From NCBI GenBank assembly GCA_001725155.1, contig MEFP01000019.1:186001-250000 (forward strand): 64,000 nt of DNA, written 5' to 3'. Positions 51,685 to 60,032 of this stretch are shown here, in pieces. Origin of the DNA: Lysobacteraceae bacterium SCN 69-320. GTDB lineage: Bacteria; Pseudomonadota; Gammaproteobacteria; Xanthomonadales; Rhodanobacteraceae. The notes under the pieces were generated by a model. It was not told the origin of the DNA, searched no databases, and saw only the letters and a program-made list of their open reading frames with translations. The position numbers and the translations under genes were made by a program. Every line of letters starts with the position of its first letter. Positions within the stretch are counted from its first letter, which is position 1.

Positions 51685-51716
51685 CGAAAAGGCCCCGGCG
51701 GAGCGGGGCCTTTTCG
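51685..51716. terminator. bidirectional intrinsic terminator
   Basis: Perfect 13-bp stem CGAAAAGGCCCCG (51685-51697), loop GCGGAG, CGGGGCCTTTTCG (51704-51716). It lies between the convergent diguanylate cyclase (ends 51566) and cold-shock gene (ends 51735), with T-runs on both strands. Likely terminates the cold-shock gene and possibly the cyclase. Confidence 0.92.
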
Positions 51717-51734
51717 CGGGATCGCGACGCGACG

Positions 51735-51941
51735 TTACTGCACCGGCGTCACCGCCGAAGCCTGGGCGCCCTTGGGGCCCTCGCTGACGACGAAGCTGAC
51801 GCGCTGGCCTTCCTGCAGGCTGCGAAAACCCTTGGCGGCGATGGCCGAGAAATGCACGAAGACATCGGAACCGCCGCCTTCCGGCGCGATGAAACCGAAG
51901 CCCTTGGCGTCGTTGAACCACTTTACCGTACCGAACTGCAT
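51735..51941 (-). CDS. cold-shock protein (CspA family)
   Basis: A 68-residue single-domain RNA/DNA chaperone. The RNP motifs are KGFGFIA and VFVHFSAI, with the standard start [15 protein letters not shown]. Residues fit the S1-like OB fold. ATG at 51941, preceded by GAGGGGAA close upstream. A long untranslated leader of about 70 bases from the TATACT promoter suggests temperature-dependent translation as in other csp genes, which is inference. Which paralogue it is cannot be told. Confidence 0.95.
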   Translation of the reverse strand: MQFGTVKWFNDAKGFGFIAPEGGGSDVFVHFSAIAAKGFRSLQEGQRVSFVVSEGPKGAQASAVTPVQ

Positions 51942-52015
51942 GACTTCCCCTCAGACGTTTGCTGGACGAGTACGCGGCTGACTTCTCCCCCGAGTCGGCG
52001 CGCCGCGCGTGTACG

Positions 52016-52021
52016 AGTATA
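52016..52021 (-). promoter_or_regulatory. candidate -10 box for the cold-shock gene
   Basis: TATACT on the minus strand, about 75 bases upstream of the ATG. The -35 region (about 52039-52044) has no good match. A dyad overlaps or abuts it, described separately. The implied leader is about 65-70 bases. Confidence 0.45.
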
Positions 52022-52044
52022 CGCAGCCCGTTCGAAAGTGCGAG

Positions 52045-52103
52045 GGTGCAGCATGCACCGTCTGTGAGGCGCGTCACGCCCGAAACCGCAGAACACGTTC
52101 TGC
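52045..52103. promoter_or_regulatory. two short dyads upstream of the cold-shock gene
   Basis: GGTGCA-GCA-TGCACC (52045-52059) lies next to the expected -35, and GCAGAAC-AC-GTTCTGC (52088-52103) lies about 70 bases upstream of the -10. Both are perfect short palindromes of operator size. They could bind a regulator of the cold-shock gene, or the second could belong to the end of the phosphorylase gene upstream (ends at 52155). Confidence 0.4.
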
Positions 52104-52154
52104 ACAATGCTGAACGGCGTTTGCCGGTAATCGGCGCGACAGCGGTTGGCGGGC

Positions 52155-52898
52155 TCAGCGCGACAGCAGCGCGGCGATGATCTTCGGAACGGTCGCGGTC
52201 GCTTCGCGCAGGTTCGCGAAGATCTCCTCGAGGCTGATCTCGGCCTCGTCGCCGCAGCCGGCAGCCCAGTTGGCGATCAGCGCGATACAGGCGTAGTCGA
52301 GGTCGAGCTCGCGCGCGAGCGCCGCCTCGGGCATGCCGGTCATGCCGACGAGATCGCAGCCGTCGCGGCGCAGGCGCGCGATCTCGGCGCGGGTTTCCAG
52401 GCGCGGCCCCTGCGTCGCGCCGTAGCAGCCGCCGTCGACGACGGGCACGCCGGCCGCCGCGGCCGCGGCGAGCAGGTCGCGGCGCAGGGCCGCCGAATAC
52501 GGTTCGCTGAAGTCGATGTGCTTGACCTCCGCGCCGTCGACGTCGCAGAAGCTCGTGAGACGGCCGTGGGTGTAGTCGATGACCTGGTCGGGAATCGCGA
52601 CGACGCGCGGGCCCATGTCGGCGCGGATGCCGCCGACTGCATTGACGCCGATCACGCGGCGCGCGCCGAGGCTGTGCAGCGCCCAGACGTTGGCGCGGTA
52701 GTTCACGCGGTGCGGCGGTACGCTGTGGCCTTCGCCGTGGCGCGCGAGGAAGCCGACCGCGCGGCCGCCGATCTCGCCGCAGACCACCGGCGCGGAGGTC
52801 GCGCCGAACGGCGTGCCGATCTCGCGCCGGGTGACATTTTCCAGACCGGGAAACTGATACAGCCCGGTGCCGCCGACGATGGCCAGATCCAGTGCCAT
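52155..52898 (-). CDS. S-methyl-5'-thioinosine/thioadenosine phosphorylase
   Basis: PNP-family purine salvage enzyme that phosphorolyses methylthio-nucleosides. The 247 residues carry MALDLAIVGGTGLYQFPGLE, FLARHGEGHSVPPHRVNYRANV, NAVGGIRADMGP, and the substrate-binding GMTGMPEAALARELDLDYACIAL. Adjacent hpt and nagZ match the Pseudomonas arrangement around the methylthioinosine phosphorylase (PA3004) gene, which argues for MTI rather than MTA specificity; sequence alone does not settle this. ATG at 52898. Confidence 0.88.
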   Translation of the reverse strand: MALDLAIVGGTGLYQFPGLENVTRREIGTPFGATSAPVVCGEIGGRAVGFLARHGEGHSVPPHRVNYRANVWALHSLGARRVIGVNAVGGIRADMGPRVVAIPDQVIDYTHGRLTSFCDVDGAEVKHIDFSEPYSAALRRDLLAAAAAAGVPVVDGGCYGATQGPRLETRAEIARLRRDGCDLVGMTGMPEAALARELDLDYACIALIANWAAGCGDEAEISLEEIFANLREATATVPKIIAALLSR

Positions 52899-52908
52899 GA
52901 TGCCTTCC

Positions 52909-53448
52909 TCAGATCGCGTAGATGGCGGGCAGGTTGCGGCCCTGCTCGTAGAAATCCATGCCGTGCCCGAACACGTAGCGGTCGGGCACTTCCACGCCGC
53001 AGAAGTCGGCGCTGACACCGGGCACGCAGCGGCCGTGGCGCTTCTCGCAGAGCACGGCGACGAGCACGCGGCGCGCGCCGCGGTCCAGGCAGAAGTCGCG
53101 GATCGCCTTGAGCGTCTTGCCTTCGTCGAGGATGTCGTCGGCGAGCACGATGGTGCGGCCGGCCAGCGCCGCGGCGGGCTGGCGCAGCCAGTGCAGCTCC
53201 GAGCCGCTGGTCGCGCCGCGGTAGCGCGTGGCATGGATGTAGTCGAATTCCAGGTCGGTCTTCATCGCCAGCGCGAGCTTGGCGGCGAACAGCATGCCGC
53301 CGTGCATGATGGTCGCGAACACGACGTGCTCGCCGGCGATGGCGTCGTCGAGCTCGCGCCCCATGCGGGCGATTGCGGCGTCGAGCGCCGGCAGGTCGTG
53401 GATCAGATCGGCTTTGGTCAGCGCTTCGGACAAGCTGGGTCGGTTCAT
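52909..53448 (-). CDS. hypoxanthine-guanine phosphoribosyltransferase
   Basis: Purine salvage enzyme that makes IMP or GMP from hypoxanthine or guanine and PRPP. The 179 residues include HGGMLFAAKLALAM and the PRPP motif VLADDILDEGKTLKAI at about 105-120, then DRYVFGHGMDFYEQGRNLP, which closes over the base. ATG at 53448 (MNRPSLSEAL). It lies 10 bases upstream of the phosphorylase gene, so hypoxanthine released from MTI could be re-used at once. Homologues are annotated Hpt or HprT; I leave the symbol open. Confidence 0.93.
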   Translation of the reverse strand: MNRPSLSEALTKADLIHDLPALDAAIARMGRELDDAIAGEHVVFATIMHGGMLFAAKLALAMKTDLEFDYIHATRYRGATSGSELHWLRQPAAALAGRTIVLADDILDEGKTLKAIRDFCLDRGARRVLVAVLCEKRHGRCVPGVSADFCGVEVPDRYVFGHGMDFYEQGRNLPAIYAI

Positions 53449-53456
53449 GGCGTCAC

Positions 53457-54464
53457 TCAGGCAGGGACGGCGAGCGCAGCGAGGCGCTCGATGAAACGCG
53501 TGCGTTGCGGATTGTCGACCAGCGACTGCCAGGTCGACGCGACCATGCCGCGCAGCGCGGCCAGGCGCTGCGCCGGACACGGCGCGCGGCCGCGCACCGC
53601 GGCGATGGATTCGGTGACGAGCGCCGGGCTGCAGACCAGTACGAGGTCGCAGCCGGCGTCCAGATGGGCGTGGATGCGCGCGGCCACGCCGCCGGCCGAC
53701 TCGGCCGCGGCCATGCCGATGTCGTCGGAGAAGACCACGCCGCGAAAGCCCATCTCGCCGCGCAGCACGTCGGCGATCCAGACCCGCGAGTAGCCGGCCG
53801 GCACCGCATCGACGGCCGGATAGGACACATGCGCGAGCATCACGGCCTCGGCTCCGGCAGCGATGCCGTCGGCGAACGGGACGAGGTCGGTCGCGCGCAG
53901 CTCGTCCAGCGCACGCGGATCGGTGGCCGCGTCGAAATGCGTGTCTTCCAGCACCGAGCCGTGGCCGGGGAAATGTTTCAGGGTCGCGGCCATGCCGCCC
54001 AGACGCATGCCGCGCAGATAGGCCTGGCCGAGCTCGGACACCACGCGCACGTCGGCGTGGAAGGCGCGTTCGCCGATCGCGCGGTTGCCGCGCTTGAGAT
54101 CGACCACCGGCGCGAAGCTCAGGTCGATGTCCAGCGCGCGCATCTCGCTGGCCATGACCCAGGCATGTTCCTCGGCCAGTGCGATCGCGCGCGCCGGCTC
54201 GGCGTCATGGATCTCGCCGAGGCGGGCCAGCGCCGGCAGCCGCGTGAAGCCTTCGCGGAAGCGCTGCACCGGACCGCCTTCCTGGTCGACGCAGAGCAGG
54301 AAATCGTCGCCGCGCAGGCTGCGGATGTCGGCGATCAGCGCCGTGACCTGCTCGCGCGAGGCAAAGTTACGGCTGAACAGGATCACGCCGCTGACTTCCG
54401 CTGCGGCGATCCAGTCGCGTTCGACGGCGGCGAGTTCCTTGCCGGCGATTCCGATGACGAGCAT
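53457..54464 (-). CDS. nagZ: beta-N-acetylhexosaminidase NagZ
   Basis: Cytosolic glycosidase (GH3) that removes GlcNAc from anhydro-muropeptides during peptidoglycan recycling; its products influence beta-lactamase induction in some species. The 335 residues contain the GH3 signatures FCVDQEGGPVQRF-like (LLCVDQEGGPVQRFREGFTRLP), DIDLSFAPVVDL, GERAFHADVRVV, LKHFPGHGSVLEDTHFD with the His/Asp acid-base pair, and VVFSDDIGMAAAE with the nucleophile Asp. ATG at 54464, directly after the CYTH gene stop. Followed 8 bases later by hpt. Confidence 0.96.
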   Translation of the reverse strand: MLVIGIAGKELAAVERDWIAAAEVSGVILFSRNFASREQVTALIADIRSLRGDDFLLCVDQEGGPVQRFREGFTRLPALARLGEIHDAEPARAIALAEEHAWVMASEMRALDIDLSFAPVVDLKRGNRAIGERAFHADVRVVSELGQAYLRGMRLGGMAATLKHFPGHGSVLEDTHFDAATDPRALDELRATDLVPFADGIAAGAEAVMLAHVSYPAVDAVPAGYSRVWIADVLRGEMGFRGVVFSDDIGMAAAESAGGVAARIHAHLDAGCDLVLVCSPALVTESIAAVRGRAPCPAQRLAALRGMVASTWQSLVDNPQRTRFIERLAALAVPA

Positions 54465-54977
54465 TCAGTCCAGTCCTTCCCGCTCGGCCGCGGTCCAGGC
54501 CGAGTACGGATGTGCGATGAGATTGAGATTGTAGTAGCGCGGCAGATGGGTGATCTCCGCGCCGAGCCACAGCGGCCGCTCGTAGGCTTCGTCGACGGCG
54601 TCGAGCTCGAGCTCGGCCACGACGAGGCCGTCGTTCGCGCCGAAGAATTCGTCGATCTCGAACTCGTGGTTGGCATGCGCGACGTAGTGGCGGATCTTCT
54701 CGACCACGCCGTCGCAGAGCCGCGAAAGCATGGCTTCGGCGTCGGCCAGCGGCACTTCGTATTCGTATTCGTCGCGCGCGGCGCCGAGGTTGGACGACTT
54801 GATGTTGAGCCAGGCCTGCTCGCCGCCGATGCGCACGCGCACGGAGCTGCGCGCCGCGCCGCTGGTCACGGCCGCGGCGCTGACGAGATAGCCCTGCACG
54901 AGCCGTTGCGAACGCGACACCTGGGCGCGCCAGGCGTCGGAGGCGAGGAGGAATTTGCGTTCGATTTCCACACCCAT
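54465..54977 (-). CDS. CYTH-domain protein (triphosphatase-like)
   Basis: A 170-residue CYTH domain, the fold of inorganic triphosphatases and class IV adenylate cyclases. The N-terminal ExExK motif is VEIERKFLL (residues 3-11), with SSVRVRIGGEQAWLNIKS and EIDEFFGANDGLVVAELEL holding the metal-binding acidic residues. The ATG at 54977 is used; the frame is open upstream into rlmD. It lies 14 bases before the rlmD stop side and abuts nagZ with no gap. Function beyond polyphosphate binding or hydrolysis is not settled. Confidence 0.92.
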   Translation of the reverse strand: MGVEIERKFLLASDAWRAQVSRSQRLVQGYLVSAAAVTSGAARSSVRVRIGGEQAWLNIKSSNLGAARDEYEYEVPLADAEAMLSRLCDGVVEKIRHYVAHANHEFEIDEFFGANDGLVVAELELDAVDEAYERPLWLGAEITHLPRYYNLNLIAHPYSAWTAAEREGLD

Positions 54978-54991
54978 GCGACCGCCTCCGC

Positions 54992-56296
54992 TCAGCGCTC
55001 GAACAGCGCTATGGATTCCACGTGCGCCGTGTGCGGGAACATGTCCATCACACCGGCGGCCTTGAGTCTGAAGCCATGTCGTTGCACGAGTATGCCGGCG
55101 TCGCGCGCCAGCGAGGCCGGATGGCAGGACACGTAGACGACGCGGTCCGTGCCCTTCTTCGGCAGGTACTCGAACACCGCCTCGGCGCCCGAGCGCGGCG
55201 GATCGAGCAGTATCTTGTCGTAGCGCTGGCGCGCCCAGGGCGTGTCGCGCTGGTCGTCGAGCAGGTTCGCGACGTGGTACTCGACGTTGGCGATGGCGTT
55301 GCGCTCGGCGTTTTCCTTGGCCCGCTGCACGAGGCCGTGCTCGCCTTCCACGCCGATCACGCGCGCGCTGCGCCGGGCGAGCGGGAACGTGAAGTTGCCG
55401 AGACCGCAGAACAGGTCCAGCACCTGATCGCCGGGCTGCGGATCGAGCAGATCCAGCGCGTGCGCGATCATCGCCTCGTTCATGGCCGAATTGACCTGGA
55501 TGAAGTCCAGCGGCCGGAATTCCAGTTCGACGTCGGCCGCCTCGATGCGGAACGCGAGCCGCGGCGCTTCGGGCCACAGCGGATGCACGCTGTCGTTGCC
55601 GCCGGGCTGCAGGTAGATCGCCAGCCCCTGTGCCTGGCCGAACGCGACCAGCGCGGCGCGGTCGGCGTCGGACAGCGGCTGCAGGTGGCGGAAGATCAGC
55701 GCCGTGGTGTCGTCGCCGGCGGCGATCTCGATCTGCGGAATCTCGCGCACGCCACCGAGACTGCCGACCAGCCCGGCAAGCGCCTCGATGCGTTCGCCGA
55801 CGGCAGGCGTCAGCACCTCGCAGCGGGAAAGGTCGGCGACGTAACGGCCGTTTTCCTCGCGGAAGCCGACCAGCGCCTTGCCTTTCTTGTCGACGTACTT
55901 GACCGACAGGCGGCCCTTGCGCCGGTAGCCCCAGACCGCCGAAGTCAGCGGCTCCAGCCAGCGCTTGGGCTCGACGTGACCGATGCGCTCGAAATTTTCC
56001 GCAAGCACGCGCTGCTTCGCGACGATCTGCGCGGCCGGCGCCAGATGCTGCAGCGCGCAGCCGCCGCAGACGCCGAAATGCGGACAGCGCGGCTCCACGC
56101 GATCGGGCGATGCAAGCAGCACCTGCTCGGCCTGTGCTTCGTCGTAGTGGCGATGGCGCTGCGTCAGGCGTGCGAGCACGCGCTCGCCGGCCAGGGCGCC
56201 GCGCACGAAGATGGCCTTGCCGTCGTGGCGCGCGACGCCGCGGCCGTCGTGGGACAGATCGGTGATGTCCAGTTCCAGCGTAATCGGGGCTTTCAT
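54992..56296 (-). CDS. rlmD: 23S rRNA (uracil-1939-C5)-methyltransferase
   Basis: SAM-dependent m5U1939 methyltransferase (RumA). The 434 residues start with a TRAM domain (about 1-60), then the 4Fe-4S cluster cysteines in CPHFGVCGGCALQH with a fourth in SRCEVL, the SAM motif VLDLFCGLGNFTFPLA, LDPPRSGAE, and the catalytic Cys in VYVSCHPASLARD. ATG at 56296. The frame is open upstream but low-complexity. The downstream CYTH gene begins 14 bases later. Confidence 0.95.
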   Translation of the reverse strand: MKAPITLELDITDLSHDGRGVARHDGKAIFVRGALAGERVLARLTQRHRHYDEAQAEQVLLASPDRVEPRCPHFGVCGGCALQHLAPAAQIVAKQRVLAENFERIGHVEPKRWLEPLTSAVWGYRRKGRLSVKYVDKKGKALVGFREENGRYVADLSRCEVLTPAVGERIEALAGLVGSLGGVREIPQIEIAAGDDTTALIFRHLQPLSDADRAALVAFGQAQGLAIYLQPGGNDSVHPLWPEAPRLAFRIEAADVELEFRPLDFIQVNSAMNEAMIAHALDLLDPQPGDQVLDLFCGLGNFTFPLARRSARVIGVEGEHGLVQRAKENAERNAIANVEYHVANLLDDQRDTPWARQRYDKILLDPPRSGAEAVFEYLPKKGTDRVVYVSCHPASLARDAGILVQRHGFRLKAAGVMDMFPHTAHVESIALFER

Positions 56297-56411
56297 GACG
56301 ACGGCGCCCGGGATGCGGACATCCCGGGCGCCTTGACTCCAGATCGGTTGAGGCGGCGGCCCGGCCGGCGCAGCGCACTGCGCACGCGCCGGAACGGGGC
56401 CGGCGAACGCG

Positions 56412-56987
56412 TCAGCGCTGCTTCCAGGCGCCCGCGGCGTCCTGATAATACCAGCCGGCACGGGCCTGCTGGACCCATTGCGCGGCGAACGTGCTCTGGA
56501 TCTGCGCCTCCCATTCCGGATGGCCGTTGGCGCGGGCGATTTCCGCATAGACCGCCTTGCGGTCGCGGTTCTCGTCGGCGACAGCCTGGTTGAGTCCGGC
56601 ACGTTCGGCCAGCGGCACGGCCGCGGCGTCGCGCACCGCGACCAGGCCGTCGCGCGTGAGGCCGACGCTGCCGGCGGCCAGGGCTCCGGTCAGCACGCCG
56701 TCGAAACGCTGCTTCATGCGTGCCTGGATCTCGCGCACGGCCGGGGTCTGGATATTCATATCCGGCTCGGCCGCCTGGGCCGCGCCGATGAAGAAATCGA
56801 GCAGGCTCGCCTGCGGCGGGCGTTCCGGCTTGACCTCAGGCTGTCTGGCCGCGTCGCCGATGACGTTGCCGATGAACTGCTCGGCAGCCTTTTCCGCCGC
56901 GGCGGCGGGGAAATACACGTTGATCGTGACGCAGGCCGACAGCAGCACCAGCGAAAAGCTCAACAGCAGCATACGGAGGGAGCGCAT
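56412..56987 (-). CDS. YdbL-type lipoprotein (DUF1318 family)
   Basis: A 191-residue outer-envelope protein. It has a lipoprotein signal (about 1-19, LLLSFSLVLLSAC, lipobox LSAC) followed directly by VTINVYFPAAAAEKAAEQFIG, a strand and helix typical of the DUF1318/YdbL family, and a helical C-terminal half (about 70-175). In Escherichia coli YdbL works with YdbH and the lipoprotein YnbE. Here the next gene upstream is ydbH and no separate ynbE exists; the lipidated N-terminus may replace it (inference). ATG at 56987, 15 bases after the ydbH stop. Confidence 0.85.
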   Translation of the reverse strand: MRSLRMLLLSFSLVLLSACVTINVYFPAAAAEKAAEQFIGNVIGDAARQPEVKPERPPQASLLDFFIGAAQAAEPDMNIQTPAVREIQARMKQRFDGVLTGALAAGSVGLTRDGLVAVRDAAAVPLAERAGLNQAVADENRDRKAVYAEIARANGHPEWEAQIQSTFAAQWVQQARAGWYYQDAAGAWKQR

Positions 56988-57002
56988 GGCGTAACTCCTG
57001 GA

Positions 57003-59024
57003 TCAGTGGATGACGGGTTTGGTGCCGCTGGCCGCGGCCTTGACGCGCTCGACGAGCACGGCCCAGTCCACCTCGGACTGATGGCCGACGATCTGGATGC
57101 GCGGCAGGCCACGCCCCTCGACCAGAGTGTAGCGGGCGCCGTCCGCATCGAGTCCGCGCATGTGGCAGACCGCGTTCTGCAGCCGGCAGCCCAGGCCGAG
57201 CCGCGCATAGCCGAAGGTGTCGAACAGTTTGAGCATGCTGGCCTGCAGGCCGGCCGCGATGCCACCGCCGCCGACCGACGAAATCGTGTTGACCGCGCGC
57301 TGGCTGATGCGCCCGCCGTCCAGCGCCTGCAGCTGCGCATCGAACGCGACCGGCTGCCAGTCGCTCAGGCGCAGGCCGCGCACGTAGCCGGACAGACGGC
57401 CGCTGATGTCGCCGATGTCGAACGTGCCGGTCACGAGCTTCAGGTCCAGATTGTCGAAGGCGATCTCGGCCGACAGCGCCGGCAATACGCCGAACGGCCG
57501 CTCCAGCGCGAGGCCGGTGACGTTGAGCGTGCCGTCGAACACGTTGAGCAGCAGGCCGCCGGCCAGCTCCAGGCGTTCGTCGGCATAGCGCAGCTGCGGC
57601 ACCGCGCCGCCGAGTTTGCCGCCGAAGCGCGGCCAGCCCAGGGCCTGGCTCAACGCAGCCAGTTCGATGTCGTGCAGGGCGAAGCCGGCGCGCAGGCGCT
57701 CGCCGGCGGTCGCGGCCGGATGCACGTCGACGCGCTGCAGATCCAGGCTGCCGCCGAGCAGCGGAATCTGCGCCGGCGCCTGCAGCGCGAGCACGCCGTC
57801 GCGGCCCTGCCAGCGCAGCCGCGCCGCGCCGAGCGGCAGCGAATACAGGCGCGCGGACTGCCAGATCAGCTCGCCGGGCGCGGCTTCGCCCTCGCGGCGC
57901 CAGGCCAGTTCGCCAGCCAGCTGCTGCACGCCGATGCCGCGTGCGTTCTCCACCAGATCGACACCGGCCAACTGCACGCCGGCTTCGGACAGACCGTTCG
58001 CATCACTGCGCGCGTGCAAGGCGATGCGGCCGCGAGTCTGCAGTTCGCCCCAACCGGCCAGGGCAAGCGGCCCCTGCAGATAGCGCTGCTGCGCCGCGGG
58101 CAGCTCGGCGGTCAGCCGCTCCAGACGCAGTTCGCGCAGCGGCGACGACGCCGCCGGCGCGATCAGGGCAGCACCGTTCACGGCGAGCACGCCGGGATCG
58201 TCGTAGACGAGTTCGCCGAGGCGATACGCATCGGCCTCGGGCGCCAGACCGAATTCCAGCCGCGTGCCGTGATCGGCGAAGGCCGCATGGACGCTGCCGA
58301 GTAGCACTTCGCCGCCGCCGATCTGGCCGCGATGGCGCAGACGCCAGGGCGTGCCGGCGCGCCAGTCGAGCTTGCCGGCCAGATTCACGTGCGCGGCCGC
58401 GCGGCTGCCATCGGCGCTGTCGAAGCCGAGATCGCGCAGGCTGTAGTCCACTTGCAGCGGCACGGTCGCGGACGCCGGCAACTCCAGATCCAGCGCGAGC
58501 TGGCCGTCGACGCGGGTCAGCGCCGGCCAGGCTGCGCGCAGGCGCTGTTCCAGCCAGTTCAGCGGCAGCTGGCGCAACTGCAATTGCCAGCGCGCGACAC
58601 CGTCGCCGGCCGCCTCGGCGCGGCGGCGGCTCAGGTTGAGCCGTGCCGGTGCGCGATTGATCTGCAGATCGAGGCTGCCCTGGGCCAGCTGGGCGACGAA
58701 ACCGGCCTCGACCGGCGCAGCCCCGGCAGTCGGCCGCAGACGCGCCTGGCCGGCGCAGCGCCAGGCGGCGGCATCGGGTTCCAGCGGGCAATGCGCCTGC
58801 AGGTCGTGGAGCTGCAGGTCGAGCCCGGGCCATTGCAACTGCGCCGCCTCGAGCGCGAGATCCTGGCCACCGTCGGGCGCCGGCATCAATTCCACTTTGA
58901 TATTTTTCAACGTCACGCCGCCGGCCTGCAGCGTATCGACGGCGGCGCGCAGGCCGGCACCGTGGCCCTGGGCGCTGACCGCCAGAGCAAGCACAATGCC
59001 GGCGAAACGAAAAGGAAATGACAT
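57003..59024 (-). CDS. YdbH-like AsmA-superfamily protein, intermembrane lipid transport
   Basis: A 673-residue envelope protein. Signal or anchor segment about 5-21 (RFAGIVLALAVSAQG), then a long beta-rich bridge typical of the YdbH/TamB/YhdP family that carries phospholipids to the outer membrane. The C-terminal part (QASMLKLFDTFGYARLGLGC, then LQNAVCHMRGLD) matches the YdbH-like conserved end, with a Cys pair. Substantially shorter than the 879-residue E. coli YdbH. ATG at 59024. The next gene downstream is ydbL-like. Confidence 0.85.
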   Translation of the reverse strand: MSFPFRFAGIVLALAVSAQGHGAGLRAAVDTLQAGGVTLKNIKVELMPAPDGGQDLALEAAQLQWPGLDLQLHDLQAHCPLEPDAAAWRCAGQARLRPTAGAAPVEAGFVAQLAQGSLDLQINRAPARLNLSRRRAEAAGDGVARWQLQLRQLPLNWLEQRLRAAWPALTRVDGQLALDLELPASATVPLQVDYSLRDLGFDSADGSRAAAHVNLAGKLDWRAGTPWRLRHRGQIGGGEVLLGSVHAAFADHGTRLEFGLAPEADAYRLGELVYDDPGVLAVNGAALIAPAASSPLRELRLERLTAELPAAQQRYLQGPLALAGWGELQTRGRIALHARSDANGLSEAGVQLAGVDLVENARGIGVQQLAGELAWRREGEAAPGELIWQSARLYSLPLGAARLRWQGRDGVLALQAPAQIPLLGGSLDLQRVDVHPAATAGERLRAGFALHDIELAALSQALGWPRFGGKLGGAVPQLRYADERLELAGGLLLNVFDGTLNVTGLALERPFGVLPALSAEIAFDNLDLKLVTGTFDIGDISGRLSGYVRGLRLSDWQPVAFDAQLQALDGGRISQRAVNTISSVGGGGIAAGLQASMLKLFDTFGYARLGLGCRLQNAVCHMRGLDADGARYTLVEGRGLPRIQIVGHQSEVDWAVLVERVKAAASGTKPVIH

Positions 59025-59083
59025 GCGCGGCGCCCGGAAAGAGGCGCCGATTGTGGCCAGCGCGAGCTGAACGGGGAAGAGCC

Positions 59084-59812
59084 ATGGACCTGCTGATCGC
59101 CGACGACAATCCGTTGAGCCTGCGCTTCCTCGCCGAGGCGGCCGGCGCGTTCGGCCATCGCTGCGCCACCGCGGCCGACGGCGCCGCGGCGCTCGCGCTG
59201 GCCCGCGCGCGCCGCTACGACCTGCTGCTGCTCGACGTGCACATGCCCGTGCTCGACGGACCGGCGGTGCTGCAGTGTCTGCGCGCGGATGCGGCCGCTG
59301 CGTCGCGCGAAACGGCCGCGCTGGCCACCAGCGCCGACGTCGACGCGTCGCTGCGGCAGCGGCTGCAGACGGCCGGCTTCGCCGGCGTGCTGGCCAAACC
59401 CGTGGATCTCGCCGGCCTGCAGCACGCACTGGCCGCAGCGGCCGGCGGCGACACGGCAGCACCGGGCTCCGACGACAGCCGCTCCGCGCCGTTGCTCGAC
59501 GACGCGGCCGCCTGCCGCAGTCTCGGCAGCGCCGACACGGTCGCAGCGCTGCGCGCGCTGTTCCGGCGCGAACTCGACGCACTCGCCGACGAACTTGCGG
59601 CCTGCCTGGCCGAACAGGACGCCGAAGGTCTGCGCGAACGCCTGCACAAGCTTTGCGCCTCGGCCGGTTTCTGCGGCGCACCGCGCCTGGAGCAGGCCGC
59701 GCGCGAATTGCGCCGCCGCCTCGTGGCGATGCCGGCGTTCACGGCGCAGGACCTCGCCGAGCTGCAAGGCGTCGGCGCGGCGACGCGGCACGCATTGGGC
59801 GCTGCAACCTGA
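59084..59812 (+). CDS. receiver plus HPt phosphorelay protein
   Basis: A 242-residue cytosolic protein with a CheY-type receiver (about 1-115: acidic DD in IADDNPLSL, phosphoacceptor Asp in LLLLDVHMPVLDG, Thr/Ser in ALATSAD, Lys in GVLAKPVD) and a C-terminal histidine phosphotransfer domain (about 140-225) with His in RERLHKLCASAGFCGA. It has no output domain or kinase, so it is likely a shuttle in a multistep relay. Cognate kinase not in the window. ATG at 59084, divergent from ydbH. The 220 bases after it hold nothing I recognise. Confidence 0.88.
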   Translation: MDLLIADDNPLSLRFLAEAAGAFGHRCATAADGAAALALARARRYDLLLLDVHMPVLDGPAVLQCLRADAAAASRETAALATSADVDASLRQRLQTAGFAGVLAKPVDLAGLQHALAAAAGGDTAAPGSDDSRSAPLLDDAAACRSLGSADTVAALRALFRRELDALADELAACLAEQDAEGLRERLHKLCASAGFCGAPRLEQAARELRRRLVAMPAFTAQDLAELQGVGAATRHALGAAT

Positions 59813-60032
59813 CACGGTGCTGCGCGGACGCCGCTTTACGGTAACGCCGGGCGACGTCCTCGATCGCCGCCTCAGCCCGGCAACCCGGAAGTACGCGAAG
59901 TACACCGATCTGGTCGGGTGCGGGTTCACTGCCGCTCAGGCGGCTCGGAAACTGGAAATTCCCGTCTTCCCGATGTGCGAGGCGTTCACTCCCGCCTGGG
60001 CAGTCTGTTCTGCCGGAGATGCGCGCCGGCAC

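Noticed and set aside
59739-60032. Minus-strand 97-residue frame downstream of the receiver-HPt gene
   Set aside because: It overlaps the 3' end of the receiver-HPt gene, has no recognisable motif, and its composition resembles a random GC-rich frame.
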